A stretch of DNA of 64,000 nt. Origin: Brevundimonas naejangsanensis DSM 23858. GTDB lineage: Bacteria > Pseudomonadota > Alphaproteobacteria > Caulobacterales > Caulobacteraceae. Positions within the stretch are counted from its first letter, which is position 1; each line of letters begins with the position of its first letter. The notes beneath the pieces were generated by a model. The model saw only the letters and a program-made list of their open reading frames with translations, had not been told where the DNA came from and searched no databases. The position numbers and the translations under genes were made by a program. This document shows, piece after piece, positions 41,183 to 49,790 of this stretch. The stretch spans positions 255,486 through 319,485 of the forward strand of contig NZ_ATXN01000004.1 in NCBI RefSeq assembly GCF_000421705.1, read 5' to 3'.

Positions 41183-41646
41183 ATGAGCCAGCATGTCGCC
41201 GTCGTCGAATGGAACCGGGGCGATCAGCCCTTCAGCGACAACAAATACGGCCGCGGCCATGACTGGCGCTTTGACGGCGGCGCGGTGGTGCGGGGATCGT
41301 CTGCGCCTTCGCCCATGATCCCGCCGCCCCTGTCGGAAGAGGCGGGGTGGACCCGGAAGAGGCGCTGGTCGCCGCCCTGTCCAGCTGCCACATGCTGTTC
41401 TTCCTGGCCTACGCCCGTAAGGACGGCTTTGTGGTCGATTCCTATCGCGATGAGGCGGAAGGAACGCTGGGCAAGGACGAGCGCGGCAAGATGTCGATCA
41501 CGGACATCGTCCTGCGCCCCGTCGTCGCGTGGTCGGGCGACAAGCGGCCGGACGCGGCGGCCATCGCCGACCTGCACCATCGCGCCCACGAGATCTGCTA
41601 CATCGCCAATTCGATCCGCGCCGAGGTGAGGATCGAGCCGCGTTGA
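41183..41646 (+). pseudogene. OsmC family protein with a single-base frameshift
   Basis: Two frames together spell one OsmC/peroxiredoxin-like protein of about 154 residues. Frame one runs from the ATG at 41183 (AVVEWNRGDQPFSDNKYGRG to PPPLSEEAG). It changes at the G run 41344-41347 to a second frame beginning DPEEALVAALSSCHMLFFLA and ending VRIEPR at 41646. The family reads AGVDPEEA with no break, so one G is missing. The redox cysteine in SSCHM is in the second part. It is either a real lesion or a homopolymer sequencing error; a GTG at 41347 could restart translation. Confidence 0.8.
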
Positions 41647-41679
41647 CGCGGCGGGCTTCAGTCAGACTTCAGAGATTCA

Positions 41680-42444
41680 TCAGGCTTCTGGCGTCGCTTC
41701 CGTCTGCGCGGTTTCATTCAGGAAGGCCGTGAAGCGGCGCAGGGCCTCTTCGGCCAGTTCGGGATGATGGCGCATCGGCCCGTTGTTGGTCGGTTCGTCA
41801 AAGGCGTGGGTGCCGTCGACGACCCAGCTTTCCACCTCGGCCCCGCCCGCGCGGATCATGGCGTTGACGCGCTCGGCGTTGCGCACCGTGGTCAGGTGGT
41901 CGCGCCCGGCCGTCAGGGCGAAAACGCGCGGATGCAGTCGCCACGGCTTCATCCGGTTGAACGCCCAGGCGCCGATATAGCTATAGGCCAGCCACACCGC
42001 CTTCACGCCCGACAGATCGACGACGCCGGGATCGACTACACCCATGCGGCGGGGCGCGGGCGTTTCGCTCATCATCTCCATGATCGACCAGCCGCCGTGG
42101 CTCCATCCGGCCAGGACGAGCTGCGAGGCGTCCACGTCCGATCTCTGTGAAATCCCGTGGATGGCCGCCAGCACATCGCCCGCCCGCTCATAGCCCCGAA
42201 GCGCCAGGCCGGTGCAGACGGCGGTCAGGGTGAAGGCCCGGCTCCAGCCGCGTGGAGCGTAGGAATCGACGATGACCGCCCGCCATCCCGTCGCCTTCGC
42301 CGCCTCGGCGTACCGCGGCAGGTGGGCGCGAAGACCGCCGCAGCCGTGGAACAGCAGGACGGTCGGACGCGGCCGGTCGTCGTCTGGCCCGACGACCTGG
42401 ATATGGGGCTCAAGCTTGGCCCAGCGGGCGGCGATGGTGTCCAT
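41680..42444 (-). CDS. Alpha/beta hydrolase, dienelactone hydrolase family
   Basis: 254 residues. Oxyanion region LLFHGCGGLRAHLPRYAEA, nucleophile elbow AGWSHGGWS (Ser115), acid in LTAGRDHLTTV and histidine in DGTHAFDEPT. The nucleophile is Ser rather than the Cys of true dienelactone hydrolases. No signal peptide, so cytosolic. It is divergent from the padR gene across 107 nt that hold the double palindrome, so it could be co-regulated. Confidence 0.83.
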   Translation of the reverse strand: MDTIAARWAKLEPHIQVVGPDDDRPRPTVLLFHGCGGLRAHLPRYAEAAKATGWRAVIVDSYAPRGWSRAFTLTAVCTGLALRGYERAGDVLAAIHGISQRSDVDASQLVLAGWSHGGWSIMEMMSETPAPRRMGVVDPGVVDLSGVKAVWLAYSYIGAWAFNRMKPWRLHPRVFALTAGRDHLTTVRNAERVNAMIRAGGAEVESWVVDGTHAFDEPTNNGPMRHHPELAEEALRRFTAFLNETAQTEATPEA

Positions 42445-42501
42445 ACCCGCAACTTAGGGCGTCGTTTTTTTCTGGAAAGGGGTCTTGCGCTTCCCTCATT
42501 C

Positions 42502-42531
42502 AGATATATCTGTTTGCAAGTTCGATATATC
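42502..42531. promoter_or_regulatory. Twin palindromic operator upstream of padR
   Basis: AGATATATCT (42502-42511) and GATATATC (42524-42531) are perfect palindromes whose centres are 21 bp apart, two helical turns, on one face of the DNA. This AT-only patch is unlike the surrounding 67% GC sequence. It ends 20 nt before the padR ATG, where an autoregulator would bind. Confidence 0.7.
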
Positions 42532-42551
42532 TAAGTGAGAGAGAATATTAG

Positions 42552-43202
42552 ATGAGAGGATCCAAGGGGATCGGAAAGCGCGGCCACGGCATGGGTCATG
42601 GCATGGGTCATGGCATGGGTCAGGGCGGCGGTCGCGGATTTGAGCGCGGCTGGGGCTTTGGCGGCGGTCATGGCCGCACGATGCGTCCGGAAGGCCGACG
42701 CATGGGCGAAGGTCGGATGCGCGGCGAGGGCCACGGTCGTCGTGGCGGCGGCCGGATGTTCGAGCACGGCGCCCTGCGCTGGGTGCTGTTGTCGCTGATC
42801 GCCGACAAGCCCAGTCACGGCTATGAGCTGATCAAGGCCATCGAGGCGCGCATGGGCGGCGCCTATACGCCCAGCCCCGGCGTCATCTACCCCAGCCTGA
42901 CGCTGTTGGAAGACATGGGCGCTCTGAGCGCCGTCGCCGAGGGCGGTAAGAAACGCTACGCCATCACCGATGAAGGCCGCCGCCTGCTGGTCGAGAACGC
43001 CGAGGCCCTGGCGCATGCCGAGCGCAAGATGAAGGTTCTGCGCGGCCGCGCCGACCGTCCGGCCCGGATCGCCCAGGCCATAGAGGCCTTCCGCGCGGCG
43101 ACCCACGACCGCCTGACCCAGGAGCCGCCGCTCAGCGAGGCCCAGGTCGAGGCCATCGCCGATCTGATCGAAGCCTCAGCCGAAAAGGTGAGACAGGCAT
43201 GA
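42552..43202 (+). CDS. PadR family regulator, YqjI-like, with Gly/His/Met/Arg-rich N-terminus
   Basis: 216 residues. Residues 1-70 are low complexity, rich in Gly, His, Met and Arg with three GHGM units (11-22) and no cysteine. Residues 72-150 are the PadR winged helix: FEHGALRWVLLSLIADKPSH, GYELIKAIEARMGG, YTPSPGVIYPSLTLLEDMG and GKKRYAITDEGRRLL. E. coli YqjI, a nickel-responsive repressor of the ferric reductase gene yqjH, has the same plan with a His/Cys-rich start. The ATGA overlap with the next gene, a YqjH-like reductase, supports the same role. Confidence 0.85.
   Translation: MRGSKGIGKRGHGMGHGMGHGMGQGGGRGFERGWGFGGGHGRTMRPEGRRMGEGRMRGEGHGRRGGGRMFEHGALRWVLLSLIADKPSHGYELIKAIEARMGGAYTPSPGVIYPSLTLLEDMGALSAVAEGGKKRYAITDEGRRLLVENAEALAHAERKMKVLRGRADRPARIAQAIEAFRAATHDRLTQEPPLSEAQVEAIADLIEASAEKVRQA
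42588..42622 (+). repeat. 12-bp tandem repeat inside padR
   Basis: GGCATGGGTCAT is repeated 2.9 times without interruption. The unit is four codons (Gly-Met-Gly-His), so copy changes keep the frame and would vary the number of potential metal-ligand units. Confidence 0.75.
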
Positions 43203-44014
43203 GCAACGCTCTGTTGAGACAACCGCGCCGCGTGCGGCATGAGCTGAAATTCCGCCGCGCCCGCGTTGAGGCGGTGGAGCAGCTGACCCCGGTGCTGAAG
43301 CGGATCGTGCTGACGGGCGAGGAGCTGGAAGGCTTCTTCAGCCCCGGCTTCGACGACCATGTGAAGGTCTTCCCGGCGCCGCGCGGCGAGGCGCTGGTGC
43401 TGCCGACGCTGGGGCCGGACGGGCCGGTGTTCCCGGAGCCCCGGCCCGTGGCGCGCGACTACACGCCGCGCGCCTTCGATGCGGCCAACCGGCGGCTGAC
43501 GATCGACTTCGCGGTCGGTCACGGCGGTCCGGCCACGGCCTGGGCCGAGGATGCGCGACCGGGGGATGAACTGGGCCTGGGCGGGCCGCGCGGCTCCTTC
43601 CTGATCCCGACCAGCTTCGCCGAACACCTGCTGGTCGGCGACGAGGCGGCGATCCCCGCCATCGCGCGCCGTCTGGAGGAGCTGCCCGCGACCGCGCGCG
43701 CCATCGCCTGCATCGAGGTGAACGACGCAGGCGGAGAGCTGGATATGTCCAGTCCGGCGAACGTCGAGATCGTTTGGGTGCATCGCAACGGCGGCCCGCG
43801 CGGCCGCGCCGAGGCCCTGACGGCGGCGGCGATGGCGGCGGCGAAACGGATCGACCCGGCCGACGCCTATGTCTGGGTGGCCTGCGAATCCTCAGTTGCG
43901 CGGTCGATGCGCGCGGCCCTGCTGTCGGCCCGGCCGTTCAACCCGAAATGGATGAAGGTCGCCGGCTACTGGCGTCTGGGCCGCGCCGGGTCGCACGAGG
44001 TCATTGAGGATTGA
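43199..44014 (+). CDS. Siderophore-interacting protein / NADPH-dependent ferric-chelate reductase (YqjH/ViuB-like)
   Basis: 271 residues. FAD-binding beta-barrel with VEQLTPVLKRIVLTGEEL, DDHVKVFP and RDYTPRAFDAANRRLTIDF (the R-x-Y-T-x-R flavin motif), PGDELGLGGPRGSF, then a C-terminal NADPH domain with YVWVACESSVARSMRAAL and KVAGYWRLGRAGSHE. Releases iron from ferric siderophores in the cytosol. Coupled to padR by ATGA; the pair is followed by a terminator. Confidence 0.92.
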   Translation: MSNALLRQPRRVRHELKFRRARVEAVEQLTPVLKRIVLTGEELEGFFSPGFDDHVKVFPAPRGEALVLPTLGPDGPVFPEPRPVARDYTPRAFDAANRRLTIDFAVGHGGPATAWAEDARPGDELGLGGPRGSFLIPTSFAEHLLVGDEAAIPAIARRLEELPATARAIACIEVNDAGGELDMSSPANVEIVWVHRNGGPRGRAEALTAAAMAAAKRIDPADAYVWVACESSVARSMRAALLSARPFNPKWMKVAGYWRLGRAGSHEVIED

Positions 44015-44028
44015 TGTTTAATCTCCCG

Positions 44029-44136
44029 CTCATCCCGGCGGACGCCGGGATCCAGCAAGAGCGCCGGTCTCACGCTTTGCTCATGGGAGCGGCGGTTGAA
44101 GCCAAAGCACTGGGTCCCGGCGTCCGCCGGGATGAG
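44029..44136. repeat. Dispersed intergenic inverted repeat, family A copy 2
   Basis: Arms 44029-44050 and 44115-44136 form a perfect 22-bp inverted repeat nearly identical to copy 1 at 4331-4447. The block GCCAAAGCACTGGGTCCCGG beside the right arm is the reverse complement of the block beside copy 1's left arm, so the copies are in opposite orientation. Confidence 0.85.
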
Positions 44137-44173
44137 AGGGGGTGAATGGGCGGCGCTCAAACCGGCCATGAAG

Positions 44174-44206
44174 AAGGGCGCTGCCGATGATCGGCAGCGC
44201 CCTTTT
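44174..44206 (+). terminator. Intrinsic terminator of the padR-reductase operon
   Basis: AAGGGCGCTGCCGA (44174-44187) pairs perfectly with TCGGCAGCGCCCTT (44191-44204), a 14-bp stem with a 3-nt loop and T4, after the repeat. Confidence 0.9.
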
Positions 44207-44212
44207 CCTTGC

Positions 44213-44248
44213 GCTCAAGCAGCGAGCCGCCGCGCGGCTTGCGTTAGC
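44213..44248 (-). repeat. GC-rich intergenic repeat, family B copy (inverted)
   Basis: On the minus strand it reads GCGTTAGCG-type complement then GCCGCGCGGCGGCTCGCTGC and TTGAGCGC, matching the order in the copies after mdh and sucD. It lies between the two convergent terminators. Confidence 0.6.
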
Positions 44249-44252
44249 GTCC

Positions 44253-44291
44253 AAAAAAACAGCTCAAGCAGCAGGCGGCCGCGCCGCCTGC
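44253..44291 (-). terminator. Terminator of purH
   Basis: GCAGGCGGC (44271-44279) pairs with GCCGCCTGC (44283-44291). Read on the minus strand a T7 tract (44259-44253) follows the stem after 11 nt; the spacing is longer than ideal. Confidence 0.6.
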
Positions 44292-44303
44292 GGTAGCGGT
44301 CTA

Positions 44304-45908
44304 TCAGTGCCTGAAGACGCGAACGCCGGTGAAGGCCATGGCGATGCCGCGTTCGTCGGCGGCGGCGATGACTTCCTCGTCACGGATCGAGCCGCCCGGC
44401 TGAATCACCGCCGTGGCCCCGGCGGCGACGGCTTCCAGCAGGCCGTCGGCGAAGGGGAAGAAGGCTTCGGACGCGCAGGCTGAGCCTTCGGCCAGCGAAT
44501 GGGCCAGACCCTTGGCTTCGCCCGCTTCCTTGGCGCGGATGGCGGCGATGCGGGCGCTGTCGCGGCGATTCATCTGGCCGGCGCCGATGCCCGCCGTCTG
44601 GCCGTCCTTGGCGTAGACGATGGCGTTGGACTTGACGTGCTTGGCCACGGTGAAGGCGAACAGCATGTCCTGGATCTCGGTCGGCGTCGGCTGACGGCGC
44701 GTGACGATTTTCAGGTCGGACGGCTTGATCAGGCTGCGGTCGCGCGACTGGACCAGGAAGCCGCCGGCCACCGAGCGGAAGACCTCGCCCGTGCCGTGCG
44801 GGTCGGGCAGGCCGTCGGTGATAAGCAGGCGCAGGTTCTTCTTGGCGGCGAAGACGGCCTTGGCCTCTTCGTCGGCGCCGGGAGCGATGACGACCTCGGT
44901 GAAGATGCCGGTGATGGCGCGGGCGTCCTCAGCCGTAAGCGGGCGGTTGACGGCGATGACGCCGCCGAAGGCCGACACCGCGTCGCATTCCAGCGCGCGG
45001 GCGTAGGCTTCCGACAGGTCCTTGCCGACGGCCACGCCGCAGGGGTTGGCGTGCTTGACGATGACGCAGGCCGGGGCCTCGAACTCGGCCACCAGTTCAT
45101 AGGCGGCGTCGGCGTCGGCGATGTTGTTGTAGCCCAGCTCCTTGCCCTGGATCTGGGTCGCATAGGCCACGCCCGGACGCTTCTCGCCGGTGCGGTAAAA
45201 GGCGCCGGTCTGGTGCGGGTTCTCGCCATAGCGCAGGGTCTGGGCCAGCGAGCCGGCGATCGACTTGCGCGCCGGGGCGGCGTCTTCCAACTGAGCGGCG
45301 AACCAGCCGGACACGGCGGCGTCATAGGCGGCGGTGCGCGCAAAGGCGCGGGCGGCCAGTTGCTTGCGCAGGGCCAGCGAGGTCGAGCCGTCGGCCTTCA
45401 GGGCCTCGACGATCAGGCCGATGCTTTCCGCGTCGACGGCGACGGCGACGTGGCCGTGGTTCTTGCTGCCCGAGCGGATCATGGCCGGGCCGCCGATGTC
45501 GATGTTCTCGATGGCCGCTTCAAAGCCGCCGCCGTCCTCGACCGTCTTCTCGAACGGATAGAGGTCGATCCAGACGATATCGATCGGACCGATGTTATGG
45601 GTGGTCATGGCCTCGGCGTGGGCCGGGGCGTTGCGCACGCCCAGCAGGCCGCCGTGCACGACCGGGTGCAGGGTCTTGACCCGGCCGTCCATCATTTCCG
45701 GGAAGCCGGTCAGATCGGCCACGTCCTTGACCGGCAGGCCGAAGCCCGCGATCGCCGCCTTGGTGCCGCCGGTCGAGACCAGTTCGACGCCCAGCCCCGC
45801 CAGGGTGCGCGCGGCGTCCTCAAGCCCCGCCTTGTCCGACAGGGAGATCAGGGCGCGGACGGGTTTGATCGCGTCCGGGGCGGGCGGAAAGTCGGGAGCG
45901 GCGGGCAT
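44304..45908 (-). CDS. purH: Bifunctional AICAR formyltransferase/IMP cyclohydrolase
   Basis: Last two steps of IMP synthesis. 534 residues from the ATG at 45908. The IMP cyclohydrolase domain (1-200) shows [31 protein letters not shown] and [15 protein letters not shown]. The AICAR transformylase domain follows with [30 protein letters not shown] and the C-terminal [20 protein letters not shown]. Third gene after rpe and heparinase on this strand, 73 nt beyond the heparinase stop. Confidence 0.97.
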   Translation of the reverse strand: MPAAPDFPPAPDAIKPVRALISLSDKAGLEDAARTLAGLGVELVSTGGTKAAIAGFGLPVKDVADLTGFPEMMDGRVKTLHPVVHGGLLGVRNAPAHAEAMTTHNIGPIDIVWIDLYPFEKTVEDGGGFEAAIENIDIGGPAMIRSGSKNHGHVAVAVDAESIGLIVEALKADGSTSLALRKQLAARAFARTAAYDAAVSGWFAAQLEDAAPARKSIAGSLAQTLRYGENPHQTGAFYRTGEKRPGVAYATQIQGKELGYNNIADADAAYELVAEFEAPACVIVKHANPCGVAVGKDLSEAYARALECDAVSAFGGVIAVNRPLTAEDARAITGIFTEVVIAPGADEEAKAVFAAKKNLRLLITDGLPDPHGTGEVFRSVAGGFLVQSRDRSLIKPSDLKIVTRRQPTPTEIQDMLFAFTVAKHVKSNAIVYAKDGQTAGIGAGQMNRRDSARIAAIRAKEAGEAKGLAHSLAEGSACASEAFFPFADGLLEAVAAGATAVIQPGGSIRDEEVIAAADERGIAMAFTGVRVFRH

Positions 45909-45981
45909 GGGCGGCGTCCGTTTACGGCTGGGGCGGGGAGATGGCGGGGCCTCTAGCACCAACGGGACGCGGCGTCAGCCC

Positions 45982-47796
45982 TTAGTCCGGATCGCCGCTC
46001 GCGCCTGCCGGGCTCAGCTTCCAGCGAACCTTGGTTTCGGCGTCGGTACGGGCTGAGCCGCGGACGACGATCTGGAGGCTGCGACGGGTCAGGCCTTCGT
46101 CGATGTGGACGGCGGGTTCGATGGCCACGTCGGGGCCGTCGCTGCGGAACCACCAGCCGCGACCGGACGGGCCGCGCAGCAGGATGGAGCGGCGGTCGCG
46201 GGCCAGCGAGGCCTGCACCCCCGGCTCGAGCTGGAAGCGCAGGGCGTAGGGGGCGGCGATGGCGCGCGTCGCTTCCGGGCGGCCTTCGGGCGGATGCAGC
46301 CGCTCCTCGGCGCGCAACTCGTCCAGACGCTGGTCGATATAGAGGCGACGCTGGTGCATCAGACCATGCAGCGGCATCCAGCCGTCGTGCTCGACCTCCA
46401 GCCAGACGGCGCCGTCGCCTTCCTGATGCTGGCGCGTGACGTGCAGGGCGGGGCCGACGAGGCGCGGGCCCAGCAGTTCGCCCTTCCAGCCGGACAGGGG
46501 TTCGCCCAGCGGCTGTTCGCCCAGCGTCAGGGTCGAGGCGCCGGGCGTCAGGCGCAGGGCCTGGCGGTCCAGGGCGCGCGGCGTCCATCCGGCCGAGGTG
46601 AACAGGCGGTCGCGGCCGCAGACGACCTCCAGCGCGGCGGGCTGGCCGCAGGCGGCGGCCGACCAGGCGTTGCGGGCGGGCGCCTCGACATCGACCATGA
46701 CGGTCAGCAGGGGGCTGGAGACGCGCAGCAGGCCGCCGACGGCGCCGCTGGGCGGGGCGGCGGGGGCGTCGTCATGGGCGCGCGCGGCGGCGATGCGCTC
46801 GGGCGTCGAGGGGCCGCCGCCCTGAAACACGGCCAGCTTCCGGTCGGGCAGGGTCTGGATGCGCAGGGCCAGGGTCAGGCGCGATATGGATTCGGCGACG
46901 GCCTCGGGCGTGACTTCGGACAGCTGGGCCAGGGCGTCGTCCAGCGTCAGCAGGTCCAGCAGCAGCTCCAGCCCCATTTCCGGCGCGCGAGAGGCGTGGC
47001 CGCCGTCGGGCGCGACCGTGGCGCTCAGGGCGGCGGGCAGGCGTTTCAGCGCCCGGTTGCGGATGGCGGCGCCGGTCTTGCCGGTCAGGGCGCAGCCGGC
47101 GACGGCGGCGGCGGTCAGGCGCTCGGCCCGGCCCATGATCCCGCCGGGCGGGCGCAGCAGCTGGCGCGCCTGATGGGCCAGGATATCGGTCAGCTGAAGG
47201 CGTTCGACCTCGGTCGCCGCGCCCGCCAGCCGCCGTCCGGCGCAGGCCAGGTGATAGACGCGGCGGGCCAGAATGTCCGGATCCCAGGAGAAGGGCGACC
47301 AGCGGCTGAAGACCTCATTCCAGGCCAGCGTCAGAGCCAGAACTTCGCGCACGCCGCGATCGCCCTGAGCCATCATGGCGGGCAGCCAGTTGAAGCTGTG
47401 AAGCTCGACCGCAAAGGCGCGGCTCGGCGTGGGACTGTTCCACAGCTCGGTCGGGGTTCCGGCGTCCAGGCTCAGGCCCGCCAGCGTCAGCTTGCCCGAC
47501 AGCAGGGGGCGCGGCGCCTCCTCGGGCAGGGGGCGGAAGTCGCGCGGGCTGACGGCGAAGCCCTCGGCGGTCGGACCGCCCAGCGTCAGGCCATAGCCGG
47601 GCAGGCCGTACAGTTCGATCCACGCCTGGCGCGCAACCAGTCCCTTGGCGACCGAGGCCCACAGGCGCGGATCCGGCCGCGCGCCCGAGGCGGCGCGCAC
47701 GGGGGTCCGCATGGGGGCGCCCTTCAGGCCGGGGATGTGCCCCTCGGCCAGGGGGACGTCGCTGTCGCGCGGGGCGAAGGGGCCGAGAGGGCTCAC
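45982..47796 (-). CDS. Heparinase II/III family protein
   Basis: 604 residues. N-terminal helical toroid with VELHSFNWLPAMMAQGDRGV and WSPFSWDPDILARRVYHL, and a C-terminal beta-sandwich (PF07940) from about 330 with HDGWMPLHGLMHQRRLYID. Polysaccharide-lyase fold, but no signal peptide, so its substrate is probably not an external glycan; cytosolic action is an inference. A GTG start overlaps the rpe stop (GTGA), so it is translationally coupled to rpe. Confidence 0.88.
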   Translation of the reverse strand: MSPLGPFAPRDSDVPLAEGHIPGLKGAPMRTPVRAASGARPDPRLWASVAKGLVARQAWIELYGLPGYGLTLGGPTAEGFAVSPRDFRPLPEEAPRPLLSGKLTLAGLSLDAGTPTELWNSPTPSRAFAVELHSFNWLPAMMAQGDRGVREVLALTLAWNEVFSRWSPFSWDPDILARRVYHLACAGRRLAGAATEVERLQLTDILAHQARQLLRPPGGIMGRAERLTAAAVAGCALTGKTGAAIRNRALKRLPAALSATVAPDGGHASRAPEMGLELLLDLLTLDDALAQLSEVTPEAVAESISRLTLALRIQTLPDRKLAVFQGGGPSTPERIAAARAHDDAPAAPPSGAVGGLLRVSSPLLTVMVDVEAPARNAWSAAACGQPAALEVVCGRDRLFTSAGWTPRALDRQALRLTPGASTLTLGEQPLGEPLSGWKGELLGPRLVGPALHVTRQHQEGDGAVWLEVEHDGWMPLHGLMHQRRLYIDQRLDELRAEERLHPPEGRPEATRAIAAPYALRFQLEPGVQASLARDRRSILLRGPSGRGWWFRSDGPDVAIEPAVHIDEGLTRRSLQIVVRGSARTDAETKVRWKLSPAGASGDPD

Positions 47797-48473
47797 GCGG
47801 CGGCGGCCTTCAGGGCCTGGATGTTGGCGGCATAGGCGTCCGGCCCGCCCTTGAAGACGAAGGAGCCGGCGACCAGAGCATCGGCTCCGGCGGAGACGCA
47901 GGCCCCGGCGTTGGCGGCGACCACGCCGCCGTCGACCTGAAGGTGCGCCTTCGATCCCACGCGGTCGAGGATGGCGCGGGCGCGCTCGATCTTTTTCAGC
48001 GAGGTCTCGATGAATTTCTGACCGCCGAAGCCGGGATTCACCGACATGATCAGCACCAAGTCGACCAGTTCGACCGCCTCTTCCAGCACGCTGAGCGGCG
48101 TAGCCGGATTGAAGACGAGGCCCGCCTTGGCCCCCAGCTGGCGGATCTGGCCGAGCGTGCGGTGGACGTGGGGGCCGCTTTCGGGATGGACGCTCATGAT
48201 GTCGGCGCCCGCCGCGCGATAGGCCTCCAGCCAGTTGTCGACCGGGGCGACCATCAGGTGCACGTCGAACGGCAGGGTCGTGTGCGGGCGCAGGGCCTTC
48301 ACCACATCCGGGCCGATGGTCAGGTTGGGCACGAAATGGCCGTCCATGACATCGACGTGAATCCAGTCGGCGCCCGCCGCTTCAAGCGCGCGGATTTCCT
48401 CGCCCAGCCTGGAGAAGTCGCTGGCCAGGATGGAGGGGCAGATCAGCGGGGCGGTCGCGGTCGTCTGGGTCAT
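47793..48473 (-). CDS. rpe: Ribulose-phosphate 3-epimerase
   Basis: Interconverts ribulose-5-P and xylulose-5-P. 226 residues from the ATG at 48473. TIM-barrel signatures ICPSILASDFSRLGEEI, WIHVDVMDGHFVPNLTIGP (metal His and catalytic Asp), MSVNPGFGGQKFI and VDGGVVAANAG. First gene of the rpe-heparinase(-purH) unit. Confidence 0.96.
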   Translation of the reverse strand: MTQTTATAPLICPSILASDFSRLGEEIRALEAAGADWIHVDVMDGHFVPNLTIGPDVVKALRPHTTLPFDVHLMVAPVDNWLEAYRAAGADIMSVHPESGPHVHRTLGQIRQLGAKAGLVFNPATPLSVLEEAVELVDLVLIMSVNPGFGGQKFIETSLKKIERARAILDRVGSKAHLQVDGGVVAANAGACVSAGADALVAGSFVFKGGPDAYAANIQALKAAAA

Positions 48474-48809
48474 GGCCTTGCGACTTACGTGGGTGCGAGG
48501 CGAGGGGCAAGCCGGGCCGCTGAGGCAAGCCCGCGCGTTCCGCATTGTTTCGAGCGCGCGGCGGCGTTTCGCGGCGACTGGGCGGAAAGGTCACACTCCG
48601 CCATCGGCTGGCCTCGGGAGAAGGCGGGCGGTTGACCCTGGTTTGCGAACGCGTCAAGACGCCTGCGCCGTCCAGATGCCTGTCGTGGGGCGGCGTCTTT
48701 TTTGGAAACCCTCAGATGAACCCCGAAGACCGAAGTCTGTCTTCAACTTCTTCGACGCTCTGAGGACGCTTTCGCTTCCGCGCGAGCGCCCTCGCGAAAG
48801 GAAGCAACC
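48474..48809 (+). promoter_or_regulatory. Intergenic leader between rpe and corA
   Basis: 336 nt without a firm gene. The rpe promoter must lie near 48480-48560. The part toward corA holds TTGACC (48633-48638), a terminator-like hairpin with T6 (48656-48703) and a small GAAGAC/GTCTTC hairpin (48725-48744). An open frame from the ATG at 48676 (46 codons) runs through and ends at 48816, overlapping the corA start; it has no ribosome site. Confidence 0.5.
48656..48703 (+). terminator. Terminator-like hairpin in the corA leader
   Basis: AAGACGCC (48656-48663) pairs with GGCGTCTT (48692-48699), followed by T6 ending at 48703, about 106 nt before the corA ATG. It could be an attenuator or the end of a short RNA. 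Confidence 0.5.
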
Positions 48810-49790
48810 ATGCTGAACGCCTATGACTGGCGCGCCGATCGGCTCGTGCGCCTTGATACGGCCGTGGATCACGGCCCTGCCTGCTGGATCGATCTCGTCT
48901 CTCCGACCGCCGAGGAGGCGGCTGCGCTGGAGGTCATGACCGGCATCGACATCCCCAGCCGAGATGAGATGGACGACGTCGAACCGTCCGCCCGCCTGTA
49001 TGCCGAAGACGGCGGCGTCTTCATGATCGGCTCTGTCGCCACCGATCTGGAGACCCACGATCCGATCAAGACGCCGGTGACCTTCATCCTGAAGGGTGGG
49101 CGGCTGGTGACGGTCAGCTACGGCCAGCCGCGCTCCTTCCAGACCTTCATCGCCCACGCCACCCACAAACCTGGCGAAAAGCTGGCGGGCGGCGAGGCCG
49201 TCATGATGGGGCTGATCGAGGCCGTCATCGACCGTTACGCCGACGCGCTGGAGACCAAGGGACTGGAGCTGGACGCCATCTCGCGGATGATCTTCCGCAA
49301 GCGCGACCCCAAGGCGATGGAGAGCCACAACCTTCAGGCGGTGATCCGGGACATCGGCCGGGCGGGCGACTTCCTGGCCCTGATCCGCGAAAGCCTGTCC
49401 AGTCTGCAGCGGCTGCTGGCCTATCATGCGGCCGTGTCAGGCGCGCGGGCGGCCAACAAGGCCGACCGCGAGGCGCGTCAGACCGTGCGCCTGTTGCAAC
49501 GGGACGCGATGGCGCTGAGCGAGCTCAGCGTCTCCATGTCGTCCAAGGTGACGTTCCTGATGGATGCGACTCTGGGGCTGATCAATCTGGAGCAGAACCA
49601 GATCATCAAGATTTTCTCGGTCGCGGCCGTAGCGCTGCTGCCGCCGACGCTGATCGCCTCGATCTACGGCATGAACTTCGACGTCATGCCGGAACTGCAC
49701 TGGCGGTACGGCTATCCGGCGGCGGTCGGAGCGATGATCCTGTCGGCGGCCCTGCCTTATTTCGTCTTCCGCAAGAAACGCTGGCTCTAA
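48810..49790 (+). CDS. CorA-family divalent cation transporter
   Basis: 326 residues. Large N-terminal cytosolic domain, then two C-terminal membrane helices; the first ends in the signature YGMNFDVMPEL (GMN at about 288-290) and the second ends FVFRKKRWL. GMN is the CorA selectivity filter, for Mg or for efflux of other divalent ions in the ZntB branch. AAAGGAAG lies 7 nt before the ATG. It overlaps the convergent tetR gene by 4 nt. An unusual leader precedes it. Confidence 0.9.
   Translation: MLNAYDWRADRLVRLDTAVDHGPACWIDLVSPTAEEAAALEVMTGIDIPSRDEMDDVEPSARLYAEDGGVFMIGSVATDLETHDPIKTPVTFILKGGRLVTVSYGQPRSFQTFIAHATHKPGEKLAGGEAVMMGLIEAVIDRYADALETKGLELDAISRMIFRKRDPKAMESHNLQAVIRDIGRAGDFLALIRESLSSLQRLLAYHAAVSGARAANKADREARQTVRLLQRDAMALSELSVSMSSKVTFLMDATLGLINLEQNQIIKIFSVAAVALLPPTLIASIYGMNFDVMPELHWRYGYPAAVGAMILSAALPYFVFRKKRWL

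Noticed and set aside
41183..41646. Programmed frameshifting in the osmC gene
   Set aside because: The site is a short G run without a slippery heptamer or a clear downstream stimulator; a lesion or sequencing error is simpler.
48676..48816. 46-codon frame before corA as a real gene
   Set aside because: No ribosome site and no recognisable product; kept only as part of the leader finding.
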